Source: Aquiflexum balticum DSM 16537 (GTDB lineage Bacteria > Bacteroidota > Bacteroidia > Cytophagales > Cyclobacteriaceae). Taken from it: a stretch of 64,000 bases of DNA. The position numbers and the translations under genes were made by a program. Each line of letters opens with the position of its first letter. Position 1 is the first letter of the stretch. Below, one piece after another: positions 18,083 through 26,321 of the stretch. Location of the stretch: contig NZ_LT838813.1 of assembly GCF_900176595.1 (NCBI RefSeq), positions 930,001-994,000 of the forward strand. Direction: 5' to 3'. The notes beneath the pieces are model-generated. The model did not search any database and was not told the DNA's origin. It saw only the letters and a list, made by a program, of their open reading frames with translations.

Positions 18083-19177
18083 TTATTTTTTTCTTCTTCT
18101 GTTGTTGTTAACATTCATGGAACCTGATCTTCCAAGATAAGTCATTGTTGTTCTGAAGCCGATGTGTGCAGTTTTCACATCTTGAAATTCATAAGTTCTT
18201 GTACTCGTTTCCAAGTAGTGGGCAATGTCTTTCCAAGATCCGCCTCTTACTACTTTTCTTTTTTCATTGGGATTGTCATACTTCGGATCAAGATCCCAAG
18301 TCAACGCTCCACCAACTGGACTGTAAGCGTCCAATACCCATTCGGCTACATTGCCTGACATATTGTAGAGACCAAATCCATTCGGAGCGAAAACATCCAC
18401 GGGTGCAGTATATGCAAAACCGTCATCGATGTAATTTCCTCTTCCGGGTTTAAAGTTGGCCATCAGACAACCTCTTTTGTTTTTGAGGTAAGGACCTCCC
18501 CAGGGATATTTGGCAACTTCTTTACCTCCCTTAGCAGCATACTCCCATTCTGCTTCGGTAGGCAATCTGAATTCCGGATAATCGAAATCAGATTTGTCAT
18601 TGGCATTTAAATGATAAGTCCTCCACTCACAATACATATGAGCTTGTTCCCAACTTACTCCGACAACGGGATAGTTATCAAAAGCGGGATGATCAAAATA
18701 GAACTCCATCAGCGGATCTCCATAATGGAATGTAAAGCTTGTGTTCCAAACAGTCGAGTCAGGCAACACCTCATCCAAATTGAAAGTGGGTGGGTCTTTC
18801 AAAGTAGAAGGAGTGGTGTAGCTGTACTCACCTAATCTGACCGCCTCTACAAATTGCCTGTACTTGTTGTTGGACACCTCGTACTTGTCCATGTAGAATT
18901 CCGAGATTGTGATTTGTTTGTTCAATGCAGATTGAGTAAAAGCAATATCCTCATCTGATTGCCCCATCCAAAAAGTCCCTGCTTTGATGGGTACCATGTC
19001 GCTAGGCAAATTCTGCTGCCAGATTACCCTCTTAGGAACACCAGTTACTTCACCCCTTCGGTTGTCTTTTTCACTGGCTGAACCCTTCTTGCCTAAAAGT
19101 CCACAACTTGGTAGAACTGCTCCTACCAATAGGGCTAAAATCAAGGTGAAAATGCGTGAATTCATTTTTCTAGACAT
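18083..19177 (-). CDS. gldK: Gliding motility / T9SS lipoprotein GldK
   Basis: 364 residues. Lipoprotein signal (LILALLVGAVLPSC, Cys near residue 25) and a formylglycine-generating-enzyme-like (SUMF1) fold over residues 60-350 (IKAGTFWMGQ; YPVVGVSWEQAHMYCEWR; LPTEAEWEYAAKGG; MSGNVAEWVLD; GGSWKD). In GldK/PorK this fold is structural: the protein is the outer-membrane-attached part of the GldKN ring. The tail is Arg/Lys rich. First gene of the gldKLMN cluster. Confidence 0.95.
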   Translation of the reverse strand: MSRKMNSRIFTLILALLVGAVLPSCGLLGKKGSASEKDNRRGEVTGVPKRVIWQQNLPSDMVPIKAGTFWMGQSDEDIAFTQSALNKQITISEFYMDKYEVSNNKYRQFVEAVRLGEYSYTTPSTLKDPPTFNLDEVLPDSTVWNTSFTFHYGDPLMEFYFDHPAFDNYPVVGVSWEQAHMYCEWRTYHLNANDKSDFDYPEFRLPTEAEWEYAAKGGKEVAKYPWGGPYLKNKRGCLMANFKPGRGNYIDDGFAYTAPVDVFAPNGFGLYNMSGNVAEWVLDAYSPVGGALTWDLDPKYDNPNEKRKVVRGGSWKDIAHYLETSTRTYEFQDVKTAHIGFRTTMTYLGRSGSMNVNNNRRRKK

Positions 19178-19295
19178 AAATTACATATAATAGTTTATTA
19201 AATATCTTGTCTATTTTTCAATAAGAACAAGAGCGAAAAGTAAAGTAAATTCTTAGAAATACACAAATTTAATTTACCTAATTCCAATATTTTTT

Positions 19296-20267
19296 TTAAA
19301 ACCTGAATCTGGGAGTTCGCTGGATTGTCCTTTGAAACTCTCTGGTAACATCCGGTAAAACATAAGAAAGCATGAACTCATGACTTGCCGGAGCCTTGGC
19401 TTCTATACCTCCAACCACCAGGTCAAATGCATATCCTATCCTCAGTGAATTATCCCTTAGCAAACTATATCCCATCAGGAGGGACACAGATTCTTCACCT
19501 CTGAAAGCAAGACCTCCACTTATTTTCTGATTATATGTGGCTATAACGCTTACATCATAAGAAAAATTATTAAATGAAACAGTTTTCAGTAAAATACTTG
19601 GCTCAAATTCCCAAAGTGCAAAAGTTTTGATCCGGTATCCTGCCATAAGGTAAGAATGGTTTTTTAATTGATTTTCCAATGAGCCCTCTCCAAAATCAAA
19701 AACAGGTTCGTTGATATGACGGCTGCTCAATGCCAGATAATATTTACCTCTGTCATAGATTGCCCCGGCTCCAAAATTAATTGTCATCTGGGTTTCTCTA
19801 CCGGTGGATGGAAAATTTGGTTCTTCATTGACAAACTCCAAATCATCGTAATTGATGGTAGTGGAGAAAATACCCCCCATGGCACCGATGCTCAAAACTC
19901 CCATTCGAAGCTTTTTATGGTAAGCCATGGACAGGTTGACTTCCTGATTGGTGGTGGGGCCGATGACGTCATTGACAAAATTCAGTCCCATCCCAAGTTT
20001 TAACTTATCTATTGATCCTGATGCCGAGACCAATTGAGTTGTAGGTGCAGGTCCGTTATTACCGGAATAATTCAGCCATTGGGACCTATGTAAAGCTGAA
20101 AATCTATACCCCCCTTCTTTACCGGCAAAAGCTGGATTGAAGTAATGGGTATTGTACATGTATTGGGTAAATTGGGCGTCTTGTTGGCCATTGACTTCCA
20201 AAATGAAAAAACTGCTCGATATCAGTATCAGTAGAACCTTTAAATAAATAAAATCAAGCTTGCCCAT
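19296..20267 (-). CDS. PorP/SprF family T9SS outer-membrane protein
   Basis: 323 residues with a signal peptide ending near VNGQQ and the family start DAQFTQYMYNTHYFNPAFAG. The remainder is alternating amphipathic beta strands typical of a 14-strand outer-membrane barrel, ending in RFRF. PorP/SprF proteins help secrete or anchor T9SS clients. Directly upstream of gldK (118 bases), as porP is in Porphyromonas porPKLMN. Several paralogues usually exist per genome, so the exact orthology is left open. Confidence 0.9.
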   Translation of the reverse strand: MGKLDFIYLKVLLILISSSFFILEVNGQQDAQFTQYMYNTHYFNPAFAGKEGGYRFSALHRSQWLNYSGNNGPAPTTQLVSASGSIDKLKLGMGLNFVNDVIGPTTNQEVNLSMAYHKKLRMGVLSIGAMGGIFSTTINYDDLEFVNEEPNFPSTGRETQMTINFGAGAIYDRGKYYLALSSRHINEPVFDFGEGSLENQLKNHSYLMAGYRIKTFALWEFEPSILLKTVSFNNFSYDVSVIATYNQKISGGLAFRGEESVSLLMGYSLLRDNSLRIGYAFDLVVGGIEAKAPASHEFMLSYVLPDVTREFQRTIQRTPRFRF

Positions 20268-20339
20268 GCATAATCGTTAATCTATCAAAACTCTATTATA
20301 CACCTTTAAACTCATTATTACGATAAAAGATTGGAAGAA

Positions 20340-21113
20340 TTACAAATTATTTGCCTTTTTTATATATAATTCCAAAGCTCCTGTCATACTTGGTGCATTT
20401 GGCATAGGAGCTTCAATGTCCAAAATCAAGCCATGATCCCGAACCTCTTGGGCAGTAGTAGGCCCAAATGCAGCAATTCTGGTATTATTCTGTTGAAAAT
20501 CAGGGAAATTATGTTTGAGGGATTTGATACCCGAAGGACTGAAAAATGCCAGTATATCATACTTGATATCCCTGAGGTCATTTAGATCTGCCGCAACCGT
20601 GTGATAAATAATTGCCTCTGTAAAGGCAATGTTGGCTTTGGTCATATAATCCGGAATTTCAGCCTTTCTAATATCGGAACAGGGAAACAGGTATTTTTCG
20701 GATTTATGCTTTTTGAAATAATCAAAAAGATCTGAGGCTGTTTTTTGTCCTACAAACAGTTTTCTCTTCCTGATGACTATATATTTTTGGAGATAATGCG
20801 CTGTCTGATCAGAAATACAGAAATATTTCATGTCCACCGGCATTTCTATTTTTAACTCCTTACATATAGTAAAGAAATAGTCAATGGCATTTCTGCTTGT
20901 AAAAATTATGGCCGTATGTTTCAGAATATCTATTTTCTGCTTTCTAAAATCCTTTACAGAAACAGGCTCTACTTGAATAAATGGCCTAAAATCAATCTTT
21001 AAATTGTATTTTTCAGCCAATTGGAAGTAAGGAGACTTATCGTCTGACGGCTTTGGTTGTGAAACTAATATACTCCGTACCGGGTTTAATCTGTCTTTGG
21101 TAGATTTAGTCAT
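20340..21113 (-). CDS. Uroporphyrinogen-III synthase (HemD-like)
   Basis: 257 residues with the HemD two-lobe pattern: RSILVSQPKP at the start, TAIIFTSRNAIDYFF in lobe one, and DILAFFSPSGIKSL and RIAAFGPTTAQEVRDHG in lobe two. Would cyclise hydroxymethylbilane to uroporphyrinogen III in haem synthesis. No other haem genes lie next to it; hemW, a haem chaperone/radical-SAM protein, is about 3 kb away. It sits inside the minus-strand run that leads into the T9SS genes. Confidence 0.85.
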   Translation of the reverse strand: MTKSTKDRLNPVRSILVSQPKPSDDKSPYFQLAEKYNLKIDFRPFIQVEPVSVKDFRKQKIDILKHTAIIFTSRNAIDYFFTICKELKIEMPVDMKYFCISDQTAHYLQKYIVIRKRKLFVGQKTASDLFDYFKKHKSEKYLFPCSDIRKAEIPDYMTKANIAFTEAIIYHTVAADLNDLRDIKYDILAFFSPSGIKSLKHNFPDFQQNNTRIAAFGPTTAQEVRDHGLILDIEAPMPNAPSMTGALELYIKKANNL

Positions 21114-21152
21114 AGTCTTAATCTTCTCCTGTTGATTACTTTTCTCTTTCTT

Positions 21153-22271
21153 TCACCCAATGATAACCTTTGTCAATATCAAAAAGGGGACTATTTCCGC
21201 GCTGCAAATGTAAACAAATAAATGGTAATTTTTAAATGACAACCTATTAGACATAATTATAAATAACATCCCCACTCCAAATAGATATATCCCAAAAAAG
21301 CCATATAAGAGATATTTGATAGATTGCTCAAATTCCAAATAGTCATTCAAGACCAAAAAACTAACTATAAAAGCCATCCCGAATATTAAAATGGAAATAA
21401 TCCTGAGAAGGTAAAAAAAATGTGCCGTCACAATTTTACCCAATTCAAATACAAAGGCGATTATTCTTAAAAAAACAAACTTTAAAACTGATATAAGGAC
21501 CAATATACCTGAACCAAACAGCCAATTCAAGAATAGCTGATTCAAATCCCCATTTACAAGGTCAACCCAATTTCCTGTCCCCAGATTTTTAATAAAAATC
21601 ATCGACAAAAGAAAAACCAGCATATTGACTATCAATAAATAGAATAAAATATCAATGGAAAAAAATTTCTGAAGGGAATTGGACTCGGAAAAATCCTCAG
21701 CTGAAAATACGGCTGAAGGGGTAAGTATCAGTTTGAGCACCAAAGGATAAATCATCTTATATACAGCCAGCAAAAACAAAACTGTCACCACAGCAAAAAA
21801 GAAAAAATCATTGAAATTTGAAACTTCTCTTTTTTCTGGGGAAAACTCACCTTTGGTTTCTTCCCTGCTTATACCCATTTGATTATCGAAGAATCCTTTT
21901 TCAACTGAAATATCGCTTGGACTTATTCCATTTTTGAACACCCCCAGTAAAATTTCTTCTTTGTTGGCCTCAGCCACTAAATCCTTAAGATCGGCCAAAG
22001 AGATTATCAATGTGGTATCTTTTTGTGTGTAGACCCAAAGCTTTTCGCCCAAAAACAAGGTGGATTCTTCTGGAATGCTCAGCCTGTATTCGCTTTGAGG
22101 GAAATTTTTGATATCAATATTGACTTGAATGGCGGAGTTGTTTTTGCTTTTTCTATTTGGATATAACTCTTGAATTCTATTGTTATAATTCTCCAAGACC
22201 TGGGAATTGGAGTCCAATGAAATCTCAAAAAATGAAATAAATAAAAACAGCATAAACAGTTCTGCACGCAT
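21153..22271 (-). CDS. DUF4271 polytopic membrane protein
   Basis: 372 residues: signal/anchor at the start, a polar extracytoplasmic stretch to about 150, then about seven to eight membrane spans. The pattern and position next to hemD match the Bacteroidota-specific DUF4271 family, whose function is unknown. Two bases separate its start from the stop of the Omp85 gene upstream and 39 bases separate its end from the HemD gene, so a common transcript is likely. Confidence 0.75.
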   Translation of the reverse strand: MRAELFMLFLFISFFEISLDSNSQVLENYNNRIQELYPNRKSKNNSAIQVNIDIKNFPQSEYRLSIPEESTLFLGEKLWVYTQKDTTLIISLADLKDLVAEANKEEILLGVFKNGISPSDISVEKGFFDNQMGISREETKGEFSPEKREVSNFNDFFFFAVVTVLFLLAVYKMIYPLVLKLILTPSAVFSAEDFSESNSLQKFFSIDILFYLLIVNMLVFLLSMIFIKNLGTGNWVDLVNGDLNQLFLNWLFGSGILVLISVLKFVFLRIIAFVFELGKIVTAHFFYLLRIISILIFGMAFIVSFLVLNDYLEFEQSIKYLLYGFFGIYLFGVGMLFIIMSNRLSFKNYHLFVYICSAEIVPFLILTKVIIG

Positions 22272-22273
22272 CT

Positions 22274-23998
22274 TTAAAACCTCCCTGTAAATCCAAAATG
22301 AATTTTTGATTGGTTGAGCGCAAAGTTCTGAACGTTTGATCCCCCCAATCCATAGATGAAATTGAAAATACCGTTACCCGTCTCCAAACTTAAACCTAGT
22401 CCAGCAGAAAAAGTGTTGTCTACCTTTAATCCTTGTATGTTGTTCTCAATCCTTCCCATGTCGGCAAAAATCATAAAATAAGAGTAGGTATCAAAATAAA
22501 ATCTTGGCTCCAAATTAATATATAGGTATCTATCGGCAAAAAAGAAGTTTTCATTAAATCCTCTGATGCTTTGGAGACCTCCCAACCTGAACAAATCATT
22601 CAGAAGAAGATTATCGTTTTGAACCAAACCTCCGCTAAGTCTTGAAAACAATCCCCATTGTGTATTAAAATAAAAATGTTTTTCGATTCTTCCCTCCAAA
22701 TAATACTGCAGGGTTTTGAACATAACATCTTCATATAAAGACGGTGGAATGGCTGTATTCTGGATAATGTTTTTATTTCCTACCGCAAATTCCATTTCGG
22801 CAAAAACTCCCCTTCTTGGAAAAAAAACATCATCTACCCAATAATGCGAATAATTGATACCATAATTGTTGAATCTAAAATCCCCCGCTTCAGGCAATTC
22901 GGTTAGCTCCCCCAAACCCGCTGAACTCAATAAATCACCTGCCTGCCTCCTTGAAAAAAACTTCAAATATCCATCTGAATTGAATCTATACCCAAAACTA
23001 AGGCGAAAATCCCTGTTTAAGAAAGTGGTGTCTTCCTTTAAAAGGGAAAAAGAAATTCCCAAATCAATCGATGAACCAAATAACAAGGGTTCGAAAGCTG
23101 CAATTTTAAGATTTTGGGAAAATTGATTGAACCGTTGCCAATGGAGTTCGTAATTACGGCCCGTACCCCCCAAATTATACAACATGACATCAAATTGCCC
23201 GGTGACCAATAATTTGCCTCCTTCGAGTTCATTGGGAAGAAAACCAATGATGCCATCCACTGAATTGATTTTTCTATCATTGATGGGCAGATACAATGTC
23301 GCCTCTTCATTTTGAAAACTCAACTCCGGTTCTCCTGCCAATCTGATATAAGGAAGGTTTCTGACTTGTTGAAACCCATCTGTTACTTTCTTTTGTGAAA
23401 AGGGTTCGCCGGGCCTTATCTGAAGAAATTTGGTGAGAAATTTTGGTTTTGTCTTGGTATCACCGGTCAGTTTTAACGTATCAAAAACGATAAATGGACC
23501 CAAATCCAAATTCAACGCAGCAGCAAACCCATTTTTAATCCTTTCCAGACTATCTAGCCTGATTGAAGCAAATGGATAACCTTTGTTTTCAGATTCCCTT
23601 ACCACCGATTCAAACAAGCGGGAAACCTGCCTGAAATCAAAAGGCCTATTACTGAATCTTCTCAAGTCAACTCCCGCTTTGACCAGTATTACTGACTCAA
23701 CATTTCCTTGCCTGAGCTCAACCCATTCAAATTTAACCCCTGGCTCCACGGATATCCAAAGGGAATCCTTGGACGATTTGATCAATTTCTGCTGTGGATC
23801 CAAATAACCCAATTGATGCAGTTCCTGAAATTTTGTTTTGATAAAACTATTCCTTGCTAAAGAATCCCTGAAAACCTGTTCTTCCGTACTGTTTAAATCT
23901 CCTTTAAAATCCAACCTGAGCCATTTATCCGATTGGGAAAATGAATTCAGGGATACCAAAAAAAATACCGGTAGAAGTAATAGTAGGGTACTTTTCAA
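22274..23998 (-). CDS. Omp85/BamA-TamA family outer-membrane protein
   Basis: 574 residues. Signal peptide (STLLLLLPVFFLVSLNSFS), two or three POTRA-like domains (about 25-240, including KTKPKFLTKFLQIRPGEPFS), then a C-terminal 16-strand barrel with LGGLQSIRGFNENFFFADRY, the conserved RGF lid-loop motif of Omp85 proteins, and a terminal IHFGFTGRF. Shorter than BamA (about 800), so closer to TamA/TpsB-like branches. Substrate unknown; upstream of DUF4271, hemD and the T9SS genes. Confidence 0.87.
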   Translation of the reverse strand: MKSTLLLLLPVFFLVSLNSFSQSDKWLRLDFKGDLNSTEEQVFRDSLARNSFIKTKFQELHQLGYLDPQQKLIKSSKDSLWISVEPGVKFEWVELRQGNVESVILVKAGVDLRRFSNRPFDFRQVSRLFESVVRESENKGYPFASIRLDSLERIKNGFAAALNLDLGPFIVFDTLKLTGDTKTKPKFLTKFLQIRPGEPFSQKKVTDGFQQVRNLPYIRLAGEPELSFQNEEATLYLPINDRKINSVDGIIGFLPNELEGGKLLVTGQFDVMLYNLGGTGRNYELHWQRFNQFSQNLKIAAFEPLLFGSSIDLGISFSLLKEDTTFLNRDFRLSFGYRFNSDGYLKFFSRRQAGDLLSSAGLGELTELPEAGDFRFNNYGINYSHYWVDDVFFPRRGVFAEMEFAVGNKNIIQNTAIPPSLYEDVMFKTLQYYLEGRIEKHFYFNTQWGLFSRLSGGLVQNDNLLLNDLFRLGGLQSIRGFNENFFFADRYLYINLEPRFYFDTYSYFMIFADMGRIENNIQGLKVDNTFSAGLGLSLETGNGIFNFIYGLGGSNVQNFALNQSKIHFGFTGRF

Positions 23999-24045
23999 TT
24001 TTGAGCAATTGGTTTAACTATCTTTGAAGGCTAAAAGTAAACAAT

Positions 24046-25173
24046 TTGTCCGGTATCTACATCCATATTCCTTTTTGTAAGCAGGCCTGTCATTACTGCG
24101 ATTTTCACTTCAGTACCAATACCAATAGTACTGTTGAAATGATCGAAATGATTTGCCGGGAACTGGAATTGCGCAAAAATTACCTGGGCTCAGATAATCC
24201 GGTGGAAAGTATCTATTTTGGCGGGGGAACTCCCTCACTTATTCCCTCCCCCCAAATAGAAAAGATTCTCGATCAGATTCACAAACATTTTACCTTGAAT
24301 ATCAAAGAAGTAACCCTAGAAGCTAATCCCGATGACTTAAACCACGTAAAGCTCCAGGAATTAAAGGCTTTGGGCGTAGATAGACTAAGTATAGGAATCC
24401 AGACTTTTGATGCAGGAATTCTCCAATTTTACAACAGGGCACATTCGGCTCAAGAATCTTTGAATGCTATCGCATTGGCCAAAGCTGCCGGATTCCAGAA
24501 ACTTTCTATAGATCTGATTTATGGATTCCCGTCGGAAAACCATGATATCTGGATAAAAGATCTTGAAATTGCTTTGGCCCAGGATCCCGGACATATCAGC
24601 AGCTACTGCCTCACCGTGGAGCCAAAGACTGCCTTGGGCAACTGGGAAAAAAAAGGAATTTACACCCCCTCCACAGATGACTTTGCCGCAGAACAGTTTG
24701 AAATGCTTATGGAGTCAATGGGCAAGGCTGGATATGTCCAATACGAAATCTCCAATTTTGGACGACCAGGACAGTTTGCTATTCATAATACCAATTATTG
24801 GCTTGGAGTGCCTTATCTGGGAGTAGGGCCCAGTGCACACTCATTCGATGGGAAAATCAGGGGAGCCAATATTTCGAATAATGCCCTTTATATCAAAAAT
24901 CTGCAAAGAAACGAACTTACCTTTTCTGAAGAAGCAAGCTCAACCATTGACACCGCGAATGACTACATCCTCACTTCACTCAGAACCATTTGGGGACTGG
25001 ATTTGGGATACCTTCGTGGAAATCTTGGGTTTGATCTCCTTCGATTAAAAAGAAAAGAAACAGAATTACTTTTCAATGAAAATCTGCTCCTAAAGGAAAA
25101 CAACAGATTGTTATTGACTGCCAGAGGCAAACTCCTTGCAGATAGTATAGCTGCCTCCCTATTTTTGGAATAA
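24046..25173 (+). CDS. hemW: HemW-type radical SAM haem chaperone
   Basis: 375 residues from a TTG at 24046; an in-frame TGA lies seven codons upstream and no ATG is available, so TTG is the only start that keeps the conserved SGIYIHIPFC. The 4Fe-4S motif CKQACHYC and the GGGTPS segment are present, followed by the HemW C-terminal domain with ANYWLG-like NTNYWLGVPYLGVGPSAHSF. This family was long annotated as coproporphyrinogen III oxidase HemN; the HemW cysteine pattern and length favour the haem-chaperone branch. Divergent from the Omp85 gene. Confidence 0.9.
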   Translation: MSGIYIHIPFCKQACHYCDFHFSTNTNSTVEMIEMICRELELRKNYLGSDNPVESIYFGGGTPSLIPSPQIEKILDQIHKHFTLNIKEVTLEANPDDLNHVKLQELKALGVDRLSIGIQTFDAGILQFYNRAHSAQESLNAIALAKAAGFQKLSIDLIYGFPSENHDIWIKDLEIALAQDPGHISSYCLTVEPKTALGNWEKKGIYTPSTDDFAAEQFEMLMESMGKAGYVQYEISNFGRPGQFAIHNTNYWLGVPYLGVGPSAHSFDGKIRGANISNNALYIKNLQRNELTFSEEASSTIDTANDYILTSLRTIWGLDLGYLRGNLGFDLLRLKRKETELLFNENLLLKENNRLLLTARGKLLADSIAASLFLE

Positions 25174-25194
25174 TTACCATAACTTTGCGCTTCC

Positions 25195-25509
25195 ATGACA
25201 AACAACAGATACAATTCCGGTCGGAAAAAAGATGCGGCACCTTTGGAAGAAGCTTTCAATGAATTATTGAAAGCTTACAGGCTCAAAGACAAATTTGATG
25301 AACGACTTCTGATGCAAGCATGGCCGGAAATGATGGGCAAAACAGTAGCCACCAGAACTTCCGGATTGTATATCAAAGACAAGAGGCTTTTTGTAAAAAT
25401 TACCTCCGGTCCCGTAAAGTCCGAACTGAACATGAACCGGACCAAAGTATTGGATTTGATAGCTTCAAAATTCGGAAAAGGAATCATTGAAGAACTGGTA
25501 ATCCTCTGA
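25195..25509 (+). CDS. DUF721 (DciA-like) protein
   Basis: 104 residues, basic N-terminus then the DUF721 core (AWPEMMGKTVATRTSGLYIKD; LFVKITSGPVKSEL), a KH-like fold. In other phyla DciA loads the replicative helicase DnaB; the same role is possible here but inferred. 21 bases after hemW, so co-transcribed; its stop is one base from the end of the convergent DUF4197 gene. Confidence 0.82.
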   Translation: MTNNRYNSGRKKDAAPLEEAFNELLKAYRLKDKFDERLLMQAWPEMMGKTVATRTSGLYIKDKRLFVKITSGPVKSELNMNRTKVLDLIASKFGKGIIEELVIL

Positions 25510-25510
25510 A

Positions 25511-26230
25511 CTAATCCTGGGCAGCAAAGACCTTTTTCATTAAATCAGAAGTTCTTTGCAAGGGGTTTTCCCTGATATTTTTTTCCTCCTCGGCTATCAG
25601 GATAAACAATCCATCAATTGCTTTCTGGGTAACATAAGCATTAAGATCAGGATCAATTTTTTGTTTGGAAAAAGGGATTTTGTTATAAGAAGAAGCCAAA
25701 TCTGCATAGTATTTTGTGGCACCGACTTCATCCAAAGATGCCTGGATTTTGGGTTTGAAAAGTTCTACCAGTTGGGTATTTGTTGTCCTTCTCAAAAAAT
25801 CAGTCGCTGCGGATTGCTCCCCTTTCAATATTCCAATGGCATCCGTTATATTCATTTGCTTAATGGCATTTATAAAGATAGGCTTTGCCTCAATGGCAGC
25901 ACTTTCTGCACCTCTGTTGATGGCCATCAAGGCTCTGTCAACTTCTCCTCCCAATCCCATCTGACGGAGGGTTCTTTCTACTTTTTTTGCATCTTCAGGC
26001 AGCATTATCTTGATGAGTTCATTTTTGAAATAGCCATCTGTCATGGAGGCTAGGTCGGTCCCTTTTACAATTCCCTGTTCCAGGGCTTCTTTCAAACCTG
26101 CTGCAACCTGTTCCTGAGAAAGGGGAATCTGTCCTGACGTGACATCTTTGAGCAGTTTATTGATCTGCGCTGTAGAGCAACCATAAAAAAAGACAAAAAG
26201 CACCACCAAAGGAAATTTAAAATAACGCAT
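25511..26230 (-). CDS. DUF4197 lipoprotein or secreted protein
   Basis: About 239 residues from the ATG at 26230, chosen because it gives a short hydrophobic leader ending YGCSTAQ; the longer open frame would overlap the divergent SpoIIE gene and has no leader. Mature part is helical with the DUF4197 segments AAGLKEALEQGIVKGTDLAS and YFKNELIKIMLPEDAKKVE. The family is widespread in Gram-negative bacteria and has no established function. Confidence 0.82.
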   Translation of the reverse strand: MRYFKFPLVVLFVFFYGCSTAQINKLLKDVTSGQIPLSQEQVAAGLKEALEQGIVKGTDLASMTDGYFKNELIKIMLPEDAKKVERTLRQMGLGGEVDRALMAINRGAESAAIEAKPIFINAIKQMNITDAIGILKGEQSAATDFLRRTTNTQLVELFKPKIQASLDEVGATKYYADLASSYNKIPFSKQKIDPDLNAYVTQKAIDGLFILIAEEEKNIRENPLQRTSDLMKKVFAAQD

Positions 26231-26321
26231 AGAATTTTTTAACATTAATTTAGAGTTATGCCCGTTAACGCAATCAGGATATTTAAGTTTGTTTCTGTAA
26301 TATTGTGTTTGATTTTCTAAA

